Assembly: GCA_030605745.1 (NCBI GenBank)
Contig: JAUWHT010000459.1
Location: 1-6,559 of the forward strand
DNA length: 6,559 bases
Source: Pirellulales bacterium
GTDB lineage: Bacteria > Planctomycetota > Planctomycetia > Pirellulales > Thermoguttaceae
Direction of reading: 5' to 3'
The notes below the pieces were generated by a model, which was not told the origin of the DNA, did not search any database, and saw nothing but the letters and a program-made list of their open reading frames with translations. The position numbers and the translations under genes were made by a program. Shown here one piece after another: positions 1 to 5,590 of the stretch. How positions within the stretch are numbered: the first letter of the stretch is position 1; each line of letters opens with the position of its first letter.

Positions 1-3
1 TTT

Positions 4-105
4 GGGAGAGGGGCAGAGGGTGAGGGCGGCATGGATCACACCGCAAATAGCGGGGGTTTCTTGCCGAATAACCCTCACCCTAACCCTCTCCCGGAGGGGG
101 AGGGG
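4..105. repeat. Inverted pair of CCCTCACCCTAACCCTCTCCC-type interspersed repeats
   Basis: Bases 72-92 read CCCTCACCC, TAA, then CCCTCTCCC, followed by a G-rich partner arm (93-105). Bases 4-26 carry nearly the reverse complement: GGGAGAGGG, a short variable spacer, then AGGGTGAGGG. The inverted repeat extends inward with CGGCA (27-31) against TGCCG (62-66), so 4-92 could fold into one long hairpin. Translated in the purD frame, the right copy gives the NPHPNPLPEGEG string that often appears in spurious annotations of GC-rich genomes, a hallmark of a dispersed non-coding repeat family. The left copy runs to the window edge and may be incomplete. It could also act as a terminator for a gene upstream of the window. 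The ATG at 31 lies inside the element and is not a credible start. Confidence 0.7.
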
Positions 106-156
106 ACTCGCATCGGTAATTTCAAAACACGTTCTAAGGAAAAGCTGGAACGCGTT

Positions 157-249
157 ATGAAATCCGGAAATCTGACCCCGAAGGAGGTCGCCAGAGACGA
201 TGAGATTCGCCGCAAGGTGCAGCGAGAGTTTCCGCCGGCTCGCCCACTC
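157..249 (+). pseudogene. In-frame coding-looking remnant or N-terminal extension upstream of purD
   Basis: From the ATG at 157 the frame runs without a stop directly into purD and would add 31 residues, including the charged stretch ARDDEIRRKVQREFPP. PurD proteins normally begin at the MxVLxIGxGGREHA motif, so this is not expected to belong to the enzyme. About two thirds of the third codon positions are G or C, which looks like coding DNA. The segment resembles the N-termini of small HTH-type regulators that I recall from planctomycetes, so it may be a truncated gene stub. It could equally be a genuine extension or untranslated leader. A weak AAGGA (136-140) lies 16 bases before the ATG. 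The function is unknown and the pseudogene reading is inference. Confidence 0.3.
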
Positions 250-253
250 ATGA
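181..253 (+). promoter_or_regulatory. Strong Shine-Dalgarno and possible 17-codon leader peptide coupled to purD
   Basis: AAGGAGGT at 181-188 is an almost ideal anti-16S sequence, and no comparable site lies directly before the purD ATG. Eleven bases after it, the ATG at 200 opens a 17-codon frame (MRFAARCSESFRRLAHS) whose TGA at 251-253 overlaps the purD ATG at 250 as ATGA. That is the classic arrangement for translational re-initiation. The spacing is slightly long, and the motif could be chance because it also reads Lys-Glu-Val in the purD frame. No transcription-attenuator hairpin was seen. Confidence 0.3.
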
Positions 254-1524
254 ACGTACTGATCATCGGCGGCGGGGGGCGGGAACATGCCCTGGCTTGG
301 AAGATTGCACAGAGTCCCCGGGTAGATCGGGTGTTTGTGGCCCCGGGCAACGCCGGGACGGCACGCGATGCCGAGAACGTAGCCATCCCGGGCGACGACT
401 TTGCGGCCTTGATCCGCTTCTCCAGGCAGAACGCAGTCGGGCTGACAGTGGTCGGGCCCGAGGCTCCCCTGGCCGCAGGTATCGTAGATGCCTTCGAGGC
501 GGAAAAGCTCCGCATCTTCGGGCCCAGTAAGACGGCCGCTGAGTTGGAGGCCAGCAAAGTCTTCTGCAAAGATCTGCTGCGGGCCGCCGATGTGCCTTCG
601 GCCGAGTACCAGGTCTTCGACGACCCGGACGATGCGATAAAATTCCTCCAGGACCGCGAGGATGTGCCGATCGTCGTTAAGGCCGACGGACTGGCCGCCG
701 GCAAGGGGGTGATCGTTTGCCGGGGTCGCGACGAGGCACTCGACGCGGTCAACAAGATCGCCCGGGAAAAGGCGTTCGGCGCTGCGGGCAACCGGCTGGT
801 GATCGAGGAGCGGCTCGACGGCCAGGAGGCCAGCGTGCTGGCGATCACCGACGGCCGCACACTGGTCACCCTCCAACCTGCACAAGACCACAAACCGGCC
901 TGCGACGGCGACACCGGCCCGAACACCGGCGGCATGGGCGCTTACTGCCCTGCCCCGCTGGTCGACGACGAAATGCTCCACTGGGTTGAGCAGCACGTGC
1001 TGGTGCCGACCGTGCACGCGATGAAGCGGGCTCGGCGGCCTTTCAAGGGTGTGTTGTACGCCGGGCTGATGATTACCAACCAGGGACCCAAGGTGCTGGA
1101 ATACAACGTGCGGTTCGGCGATCCCGAGTGCCAGCCGCTGTTGATGCGGCTAAAGACGGACCTGGTTGACGTGCTCGAGGCGGCCGTCGCCGGGCGGCTC
1201 GACCAGATTGAACCGCTCGAGTGGGACCCGCGGCCGGCGGTCTGCGTAGTGATGGCCAGCGAAGGCTACCCCGACAGCTACACCAAGGGCCATCCGATCC
1301 GCGGCCTGGAAGAAGCCCGGGAGTTGCCCAACGTAAAGGTTTTCCACGCCGGCACCAAGCTGTCCGACGGCCGGGTGGTAACGTCCGGCGGTCGGGTGTT
1401 GAACGTGACCGCGTTGGGCTCCAATATCGCCGTCGCAAAGCTCAATGCCTATACCGCCGTAAAGTGCATCCGCTGGGACGGCGCCTGGTGCCGGAAAGAT
1501 ATCTCCGACAAAGCGCTGATGTAA
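250..1524 (+). CDS. purD: Phosphoribosylamine-glycine ligase (GAR synthetase)
   Basis: This cytoplasmic enzyme catalyses the second step of purine synthesis, joining glycine to 5-phosphoribosylamine with ATP to give glycinamide ribonucleotide. The 424-residue length is normal for a single-domain bacterial PurD. The N-terminal domain shows IIGGGGREHALAWK (5-18), PGNAGTA (32-38) and VVGPEAPLAAG (67-77). The ATP-grasp part has GPSKTAAELEASK (91-103), VVKADGLAAGKGV (142-154), DHKPACDGDTGPNTGGMGAY (213-232) and the metal-binding EYNVRFGDPE (284-293). The C-terminal domain carries GGRVLNVTALG (380-390) and ends RKDISDKAL. The ATG at 250 is chosen because the glycine-rich motif must sit at the very N-terminus; the longer in-frame extension from 31 or 157 runs through a dispersed repeat and is rejected as enzyme sequence. 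No Shine-Dalgarno lies directly upstream. The gene ends with tandem stops (TAA TAG) and converges on the minus-strand protease gene with a 30-bp gap. No key residue appears missing. Confidence 0.97.
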   Translation: MNVLIIGGGGREHALAWKIAQSPRVDRVFVAPGNAGTARDAENVAIPGDDFAALIRFSRQNAVGLTVVGPEAPLAAGIVDAFEAEKLRIFGPSKTAAELEASKVFCKDLLRAADVPSAEYQVFDDPDDAIKFLQDREDVPIVVKADGLAAGKGVIVCRGRDEALDAVNKIAREKAFGAAGNRLVIEERLDGQEASVLAITDGRTLVTLQPAQDHKPACDGDTGPNTGGMGAYCPAPLVDDEMLHWVEQHVLVPTVHAMKRARRPFKGVLYAGLMITNQGPKVLEYNVRFGDPECQPLLMRLKTDLVDVLEAAVAGRLDQIEPLEWDPRPAVCVVMASEGYPDSYTKGHPIRGLEEARELPNVKVFHAGTKLSDGRVVTSGGRVLNVTALGSNIAVAKLNAYTAVKCIRWDGAWCRKDISDKALM

Positions 1525-1554
1525 TAGCACAGACGTGAGTCTTCTTCGCTGAGG

Positions 1555-1929
1555 TCACTTCGGCGGAATTGCCGGAAGTCTCTTCAGGGTCTTGTTTGCA
1601 GGATCCACCATAATTCCTACGGATTCCAGCGCCGTGACCCCCAGGAGCGGTTCAGAGTCGGGTTCACCGAAAATGACGCGACCGGCAGTAGTCTCTCCCA
1701 TGAATTCAATCCGTACCAAACCGTACGGATATTCCTTAACGGTTCCGTCAGCGAATTCATAGGACATTCTGCCTTCCCGGCACACGCCGATCTTCTCCAA
1801 CTCGTCGCCCGGAGCCATGGAATCAGTGACCCCGGTATCCACCAGAAAGAGGGCTTCATAGCTCGCTTGAGGTCTCTCGAAGCCCATAAGTCTTGTGGTG
1901 ACTTTAATCAACGTCCAAATCCTCCGCAT
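1555..1929 (-). CDS. Retroviral-type (clan AA) aspartic protease family protein
   Basis: The 124-residue product is a probable single-domain pepsin-like half protease, which in this clan works as a homodimer with one catalytic Asp per chain. The catalytic motif is FLVDTGVTDSMAP (28-40; Asp31), where DTG is followed by Val-Thr rather than the more usual Ala/Ser. A flap-like region (about 58-75) follows, then LLGVTALESVGIMVD (95-109), matching the hydrophobic-hydrophobic-Gly pattern and C-terminal strand of small prokaryotic DTG proteins. The substrate is unknown. No signal peptide or membrane segment is seen, so it is likely cytoplasmic. It is last of three minus-strand genes and overlaps the nuclease gene by 26 bp if the ATG is used. 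A TTG at 1911-1909 with GGAGG (1925-1921) nine bases upstream is an attractive alternative start, giving MIKVTTRLMGFE. GC is about 54% by hand count, lower than its neighbours, hinting at separate origin. Confidence 0.8.
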   Translation of the reverse strand: MRRIWTLIKVTTRLMGFERPQASYEALFLVDTGVTDSMAPGDELEKIGVCREGRMSYEFADGTVKEYPYGLVRIEFMGETTAGRVIFGEPDSEPLLGVTALESVGIMVDPANKTLKRLPAIPPK

Positions 1930-2494
1930 AGCCCGGTGGGAAGGGGTTGTACGGCTCCTCGACCGGTTCTTCTTCGGTCAACTTTTTCAGGGCCGACTCG
2001 CCGCCGAACTGGCGAATCCAGTAGTTGACGTCCTCTTCCAAGAGCGGAACAAGCGGCCGGGTCGGGGCGTTACGAGCCTGCTGCGATCGCTGTTGCCGCC
2101 GGTGGACGAGTTGCTCATACCAGACATCGCTGTCGGTTGCAGCGGCCCTGCGGCGTCGGGCGGCACGCTGGAGGCGATGGTCGCTGGAGACGACCGTCAA
2201 GCGACGTGGGGCCGAGTCTGCCCGGATCAACTCCTCGATCAGGCTGTCGGCGTCGTCATATTGCGAGGCGAACCGGACCGTCAGGCCGCGGTGTTTTGTC
2301 ACCAGCGGCAACCCCGGCGGCGGGTTATGCGCGTCGAACACAACGGTCGTTTGCGGGATTTCCTTCAGATCGAGCGACTCGGCCAGGAAGTTCAACAGCG
2401 CCAACCGCGACCGTTCCAGGCTTCCCGGCCCCACACCCCGGCCGATGATGCCGACTGCACCCAGCAGGTTGTAGCCGTCGATGAGCAGGGACAT
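1904..2494 (-). CDS. YacP-like NYN-domain ribonuclease
   Basis: The 196-residue protein starts with the NYN/PIN-like nuclease signature LLIDGYNLLG (3-12). It continues with VVFDAHN (51-57), an acidic cluster YDDADSLIEELI (79-90) and LTVVSSDHRLQRAARRRRA (99-117). Asp6, Asp54, Asp80/81/83 and Asp105 are the likely metal-binding residues of the active site. Bacterial relatives of the YacP family include the B. subtilis ribosome-dependent mRNA endonuclease Rae1, so a role in RNA or ribosome-linked decay is plausible, though not shown here. The C-terminal part (about 118-196) has a basic, Gln-rich helix, then an acidic Pro/Glu tail (EEEPVEEP at 174-181) outside the usual domain. The ATG at 2494 is preferred over the GTG at 2509 because family members start a few residues before LLIDGYN. 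It lies 31 bp after the 160-aa gene and overlaps the protease gene, so the three are probably co-transcribed. Confidence 0.88.
   Translation of the reverse strand: MSLLIDGYNLLGAVGIIGRGVGPGSLERSRLALLNFLAESLDLKEIPQTTVVFDAHNPPPGLPLVTKHRGLTVRFASQYDDADSLIEELIRADSAPRRLTVVSSDHRLQRAARRRRAAATDSDVWYEQLVHRRQQRSQQARNAPTRPLVPLLEEDVNYWIRQFGGESALKKLTEEEPVEEPYNPFPPGYAEDLDVD
1921..1925 (-). promoter_or_regulatory. Shine-Dalgarno GGAGG favouring a TTG start for the protease gene
   Basis: On the minus strand GGAGG (1925 to 1921) lies nine bases before a TTG at 1911-1909. The TTG overlaps the last codons of the upstream nuclease gene, whose TAA is at 1906-1904. The ATG at 1929 has no recognisable ribosome binding site before it. 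The short overlap and good spacing suggest coupled initiation at the TTG, which would shorten the protease by six residues without touching any conserved motif. Confidence 0.45.
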
Positions 2495-2525
2495 GATGAA
2501 AAAGATCACAGGAACAACGTTGATC

Positions 2526-3008
2526 TCACGGCGAATTCGGCGTGCTGGTCGGGTTGGGCGTGGCGCTCAACTGGGAGAGGACTTGCAGCAATCCATTTAG
2601 ATGCGCCATGCGCGGGCCGAAGCGATCGATGAATTCGTTGAGCATGAATTCGCCGTCCAACAGGTTCTCGAAGTTCCCGTCGATCTCTTGGGTCAAGTTG
2701 TCGAGGAACTCGGTCTGGACCTTACCCAGTGCTTCGGCGGCTGCCCGGCAGCTTCGGGCCAGGTGCGGGTTGGCCTGCTTCCACTGCCCCAAGTCGTTGG
2801 CCCGTTGCTTCTGCGTCGTACCAAGCTGGTTGATCAATTCCTCGAGCAACTCGTTCTGTCGGTCCTGGCCGGCCAGCAACTCCCGCAACAAACGCGTCTG
2901 TTGGTTGTCCCGATCCGTGGGCTCGCGAGACGAAGCGGTGTATGCGCCTTGGGCAACATCGATCTGACTGTAGAGTGGCGCTCGGGGCCGTAATTGATCT
3001 TGGCTCAT
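2526..3008 (-). CDS. Conserved-looking helical protein of unknown function
   Basis: I do not recognise a named family. The 160-residue product has a polar N-terminus (1-35), a heptad-like Leu/Glu/Gln-rich segment that should form a coiled coil (38-64: LLRELL, NELLEELINQL), and a second helical region with QWKQANPHLARSCRAAAEAL (75-94) followed by VQTEFLDNLTQEID and DGEFMLNEFIDRFGPRMAHL (118-137). A Pro/Thr/Ser tail ends the chain. No signal peptide, membrane segment or metal motif is seen, so a cytoplasmic adaptor or oligomerising protein is possible. The ATG at 3008 is supported by AAGGA (3022-3018) with nine-base spacing; the longer frame starts at a TTG inside that site. It is first in the minus-strand operon with the NYN nuclease and the aspartic protease, with a promoter-like sequence immediately upstream. 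The well-ordered middle suggests a conserved lineage-specific protein; the function is unknown. Confidence 0.8.
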   Translation of the reverse strand: MSQDQLRPRAPLYSQIDVAQGAYTASSREPTDRDNQQTRLLRELLAGQDRQNELLEELINQLGTTQKQRANDLGQWKQANPHLARSCRAAAEALGKVQTEFLDNLTQEIDGNFENLLDGEFMLNEFIDRFGPRMAHLNGLLQVLSQLSATPNPTSTPNSP

Positions 3009-3031
3009 GAGACCTATTCCTTTCAACTTTC

Positions 3032-3061
3032 AGTATAACCAGGAAGTGGCCTTCAAGTCGA
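3032..3061 (-). promoter_or_regulatory. Candidate sigma70-type promoter of the minus-strand operon
   Basis: On the minus strand, TCGACT (3061-3056; 4 of 6 to TTGACA) is followed after 18 bases by TATACT (3037-3032; 5 of 6 to TATAAT). Transcription would begin near 3025, giving a leader of about 17 bases that contains the AAGGA ribosome binding site before the ATG at 3008. The position is ideal, but the call rests on consensus match alone. Confidence 0.5.
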
Positions 3062-3099
3062 GCGTCTGGACAGAGATTCTTTCGTTCGGCTCCGCGATC

Positions 3100-3113
3100 C
3101 CCCCGAATGGGGG
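3100..3113. other. Short GC hairpin CCCCC-GAAT-GGGGG
   Basis: A perfect five-pair G:C stem closes a GAAT tetraloop. No T-run follows on either strand, so it is not a standard intrinsic terminator. Lying between divergent genes, it could be a protein-binding site or a structured leader element, or simply chance in GC-rich DNA. Confidence 0.3.
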
Positions 3114-3176
3114 CGTTATCAGCCGCCACACACTAAAGTCCCAAGCACCTCCTGCCCGATCCACCTGAAAGCCTTA

Positions 3177-3192
3177 CGTAATCGCGTAATCG
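3177..3192. repeat. Perfect tandem 8-bp repeat CGTAATCG x2
   Basis: CGTAATCG occurs twice head-to-tail with no spacer, about 60 bases upstream of the plus-strand gene pair. Direct repeats of this size in an upstream region can be operator half-sites, but two short copies alone are weak evidence. Confidence 0.35.
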
Positions 3193-3251
3193 CTCGCAAA
3201 TTTGGCGAATACGCTGAAGGGCACGCGAAAACAAGGGAAACAGAGGGCCCC

Positions 3252-3833
3252 ATGAGTTCCGCTGATGCACAGCAAAGACCCGCCTTGGGCTTCCTGACCG
3301 CCTTGGACCACCCCCAACACGGCCTGTTCGGGGGTTACCTGGTTCTGACCACGGCCGGACGCCCGATCGAATTCCACTGCACCGCGCCAATCAAGCCGAA
3401 CCGGGCCCAGCAGATCCTCTACGGACCGACGCTCGAATCGTTCCTCTACGGCGAGCAGATCGGCCAGACATTGCTGGCGAAGGCGAAGACCGAACCGTTC
3501 TTCGTATGCACCGATCGGCAGCCGGTCCTGGCAGTCCGCCAGCACGTATCGCTACCGGTGGCCCTGGTTCTGCCGTGCGACGACTCGGCGGCCGGTCCCA
3601 CCGGCGAATTCCGCCGGCTCGACTCGGCCCATCCCGGCGGGCTCAGTCCGAACGGGCCTAGCCTGGTGACCTTTCAGCTTGGCCGAAACTGCCTGGCCGT
3701 ACCCGAGCAATCCGACGACGATCGCCGCCTGATTACCGAGCGATTTTCCGAGTTGGCCGAATCGTTCGACCTGCTCGAGCCGTTTACCCGCATCCGCGAA
3801 GCCATCGAAGAAGCCCAACAGGCAGTGCGATAA
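3252..3833 (+). CDS. Unknown protein translationally coupled to an SNF2 helicase
   Basis: I do not recognise a named domain. The 193-residue product looks well conserved in its first half: GFLTALDHPQHGLFGGYLVL (13-32), then GRPIEFHCTAPIKPNRAQQI (36-55) and LYGPTLESFLYGEQIGQTLL (56-75), then EPFFVCTDRQPVLAVR (81-96). Predicted strands alternate with one helix, and Cys43, Cys86 and His42 are scattered rather than zinc-like. The middle (110-140) is Pro/Gly-rich and likely flexible. The last 40 residues (DRRLITERFSELAESFDLLE, then FTRIREAIEEAQQ) form an acidic helix suitable for partner binding. The TAA (3831-3833) shares its last A with the helicase ATG, so the two proteins are probably made in fixed ratio. 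An accessory, targeting or regulatory subunit for the helicase is the natural inference. No signal peptide. The ATG at 3252 is the first in-frame start. Confidence 0.85.
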   Translation: MSSADAQQRPALGFLTALDHPQHGLFGGYLVLTTAGRPIEFHCTAPIKPNRAQQILYGPTLESFLYGEQIGQTLLAKAKTEPFFVCTDRQPVLAVRQHVSLPVALVLPCDDSAAGPTGEFRRLDSAHPGGLSPNGPSLVTFQLGRNCLAVPEQSDDDRRLITERFSELAESFDLLEPFTRIREAIEEAQQAVR

Positions 3834-5584
3834 TGCAAGAAGACAAAGTTGCTCTTGTACAATTCAGTTGGCACGCGCCGCCGCGACCGACCGTCACGAG
3901 CATCGATCTGCGGTTCGGGGTACCGGACGTACAGAGCATCCGGCCGAGCCGATTTTCGCCGCGAGTCGTCTCGGTTGATATCTGTCGGCCGGTGGTTGGC
4001 GTGCGGAGTTTCGAGTTTGCGGAGCCGTGTTCGACTGCCGCTGTGCCGGACGGTTGCCCGGCCACAACGGCCGGCTCGGATCAACCCGTTGCGGCAGGGC
4101 GGCCTGCCGGCCCGACTCGCATCAAGCCGCCCGGCGACCTGATCAAGATCGAGGACCGGCTGCGCTACATCTTACAGCCGTCGTTGCAGTCGCTCTTGGC
4201 CGAGCGGTCGCTTAGGTTTCCTTGCCGTCCGTTCCCGTACCAGTTCGAGGGGATTGCATTTTTGTATCCCCGGCACGCGGCGATCCTGGCCGACGAGATG
4301 GGCCTGGGCAAGACAATGCAGGCGATCACGGCGATCCGCCTGCTGCTCCGCTGCGGCGAGGTGCAAAGCGTATTGCTGGTTTGTCCGAAGCCGCTGGTGA
4401 CCAACTGGCAGCGCGAGTTCGAGTTGTGGGCACCGGAGGTTCCCGTGTCGCTGATCGAAGGCGACCAGGTCAAGCGCGGCTGGCAATGGCAACTACCCGA
4501 CGTGCCCGTGCGAATCGCCAATTACGAGCTGCTCTGCCGTGACCGCGAGTTGCTCGAAAGCCGCGACGGCCAGCGCCGTCCGCGTGTGCGCTTCGACCTA
4601 GTCGTGCTGGACGAGTCGCAGCGGATCAAGAATCGCGCCGGTACGACCAGCCGGGTCTGCCGCGCGATTTCGCGCAACCGGAATTGGGCACTGACCGGCA
4701 CCCCGGTGGAAAACAGCGCGGAGGACCTGGTGGGTATCTTCGAGTTCCTCGCGCCGGGCTTGCTCTCGACCGAGATGAAACCGCGGCGGATGGGCCGCAC
4801 CATCAGCGACCACGTGCTGCGGCGGACCAAGGAACAGGTGCTCAGCGACTTGCCGCCCAAACTGTTCCGCGACGCCGAGCTGGACCTTTCACTCCAGCAG
4901 CGCGAAAGCTACAAGCTGGCCGAGGACGAAGGCGTGCTGCGGCTGACGGAGATGGGCGACGCGGCCACCATCCGGCACGTCTTCGAGTTGGTCTTGCGGC
5001 TGAAGCAGATCTGCAACTTCGACCCAGCCACCGGTGCCAGCTCGAAGCTCGAACGGCTCCAGGCCGACCTGGAAGAGATCGCCGCCAGCGGGCGGAAGGC
5101 GATCGTCTTCAGCCAATGGGTTTGCACACTGAAGCGACTTGCCTGTGGACTGCACCACTTCGGCCCGCTCGAATTCCACGGCCAGGTCCCGTCCGGTCGT
5201 CGCGACGCAGTGATCCGCCGGTTCCGCGAGGACGACCGGAAGCATTTGCTGTTGATCAGCTACGGGGCGGGCGGCGTGGGGTTGAACCTCCAGTTCGCCG
5301 ACTACGTGTTCCTCTTCGACCGCTGGTGGAACCCGGCCGTCGAAGACCAGGCAATTAACCGTGCCCACCGCATCGGCGTTTCCGGCCCGGTAACCGTGAC
5401 ACGGTTTCTCGTGCTAAATTCAATCGAAGAACGGATCGAGCGGATCTTGGAACAGAAGCGCGAACTGTTCGAGGCGATCTTCTCCGGCGCCGAGGCGCAC
5501 TGCAAGCTGGGACTCACACAGCACGAGCTTTTCGGTCTGTTCGAGTTGAAGTGCCCCGGTGGCCCCATCGACCTGGCGGCGTAG
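3833..5584 (+). CDS. Compact SNF2-family DEAD/H helicase (ATP-dependent DNA translocase)
   Basis: The 583-residue protein holds both RecA-like lobes of a superfamily 2 SNF2 ATPase: PYQFEGIAFL (135-144), Walker A DEMGLGKT (154-161), motif Ia LLVCPKPLVTNWQREFELW (181-199), motif II DESQRIKN (260-267), motif III LTGTPVENS (287-295), LRRTKEQVLSDLPPK (329-343), motif IV KAIVFSQW (422-429), motif V GAGGVGLNL (478-486) and motif VI DQAINRAHRIG (505-515). All catalytic residues expected for ATP hydrolysis are present. SNF2 enzymes translocate on duplex DNA and remodel bound proteins, RapA being the RNA polymerase-recycling example; the target here is unknown. Residues 1-100 form an unassigned Pro/Ala-rich N-terminus. 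The protein is small: only 17 residues separate PGLL (308-311) from LRRTK, where relatives usually have a longer insert. It starts one base inside the preceding gene's stop codon (TAATG), showing coupling, and ends against the convergent secreted-protein gene with a six-base gap. Confidence 0.95.
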   Translation: MQEDKVALVQFSWHAPPRPTVTSIDLRFGVPDVQSIRPSRFSPRVVSVDICRPVVGVRSFEFAEPCSTAAVPDGCPATTAGSDQPVAAGRPAGPTRIKPPGDLIKIEDRLRYILQPSLQSLLAERSLRFPCRPFPYQFEGIAFLYPRHAAILADEMGLGKTMQAITAIRLLLRCGEVQSVLLVCPKPLVTNWQREFELWAPEVPVSLIEGDQVKRGWQWQLPDVPVRIANYELLCRDRELLESRDGQRRPRVRFDLVVLDESQRIKNRAGTTSRVCRAISRNRNWALTGTPVENSAEDLVGIFEFLAPGLLSTEMKPRRMGRTISDHVLRRTKEQVLSDLPPKLFRDAELDLSLQQRESYKLAEDEGVLRLTEMGDAATIRHVFELVLRLKQICNFDPATGASSKLERLQADLEEIAASGRKAIVFSQWVCTLKRLACGLHHFGPLEFHGQVPSGRRDAVIRRFREDDRKHLLLISYGAGGVGLNLQFADYVFLFDRWWNPAVEDQAINRAHRIGVSGPVTVTRFLVLNSIEERIERILEQKRELFEAIFSGAEAHCKLGLTQHELFGLFELKCPGGPIDLAA

Positions 5585-5590
5585 GCCGCC
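5575..5590. terminator. GC hairpin at the convergent gene ends
   Basis: GGCGGC (5575-5580) and GCCGCC (5585-5590) form a perfect six-pair stem with loop GTAG that contains the helicase stop codon; the minus-strand stop (5593-5591) follows directly. Its position between two convergent genes fits a bidirectional terminator, but there is no T-run on either side, so termination is inferred from position and structure only. Confidence 0.4.

Larger units (their letters stand above)
3009..3251. other. Divergent intergenic region with hairpin and tandem 8-mer
   Basis: No convincing gene lies here. It separates the minus-strand nuclease/protease operon from the plus-strand unknown/SNF2 pair and should hold both promoters. 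Visible signals are the minus-strand promoter (3061-3032), a GC hairpin CCCCC-GAAT-GGGGG (3100-3113), and a perfect tandem CGTAATCG CGTAATCG (3177-3192) about 60 bases before the plus-strand start. No good plus-strand -35/-10 pair was found. AGAGGG (3242-3247) sits only four bases before the ATG at 3252 and is a weak ribosome binding site. No tRNA or known riboswitch was seen. Confidence 0.6.

Noticed and set aside
31..249. purD start at the ATG at 31
   Set aside because: The extension translates a non-coding repeat (NPHPNPLPEGEG) and precedes the universally N-terminal glycine-rich motif of PurD.
75..935. 286-aa minus-strand frame opposite purD
   Set aside because: It lies antisense to a clear purD, its product is Ser/Arg/Ala-rich low-complexity sequence, and it runs through the dispersed repeat; a shadow frame of GC-rich DNA.
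1525..1554. Terminator between convergent purD and protease genes
   Set aside because: Only a very weak GAC/GTC and GTGA/TCAC pairing is visible in the 30-bp gap, with no T-run.
1895..2632. 245-aa plus-strand frame over the nuclease gene
   Set aside because: It is antisense to the NYN nuclease, which has clear motifs; the product has no recognisable pattern.
3252..5584. Restriction-modification or phage-defence island
   Set aside because: SNF2 helicases occur in some defence systems, but no nuclease, methylase, integrase or att-like repeat is adjacent, so a defence role cannot be supported from this window.
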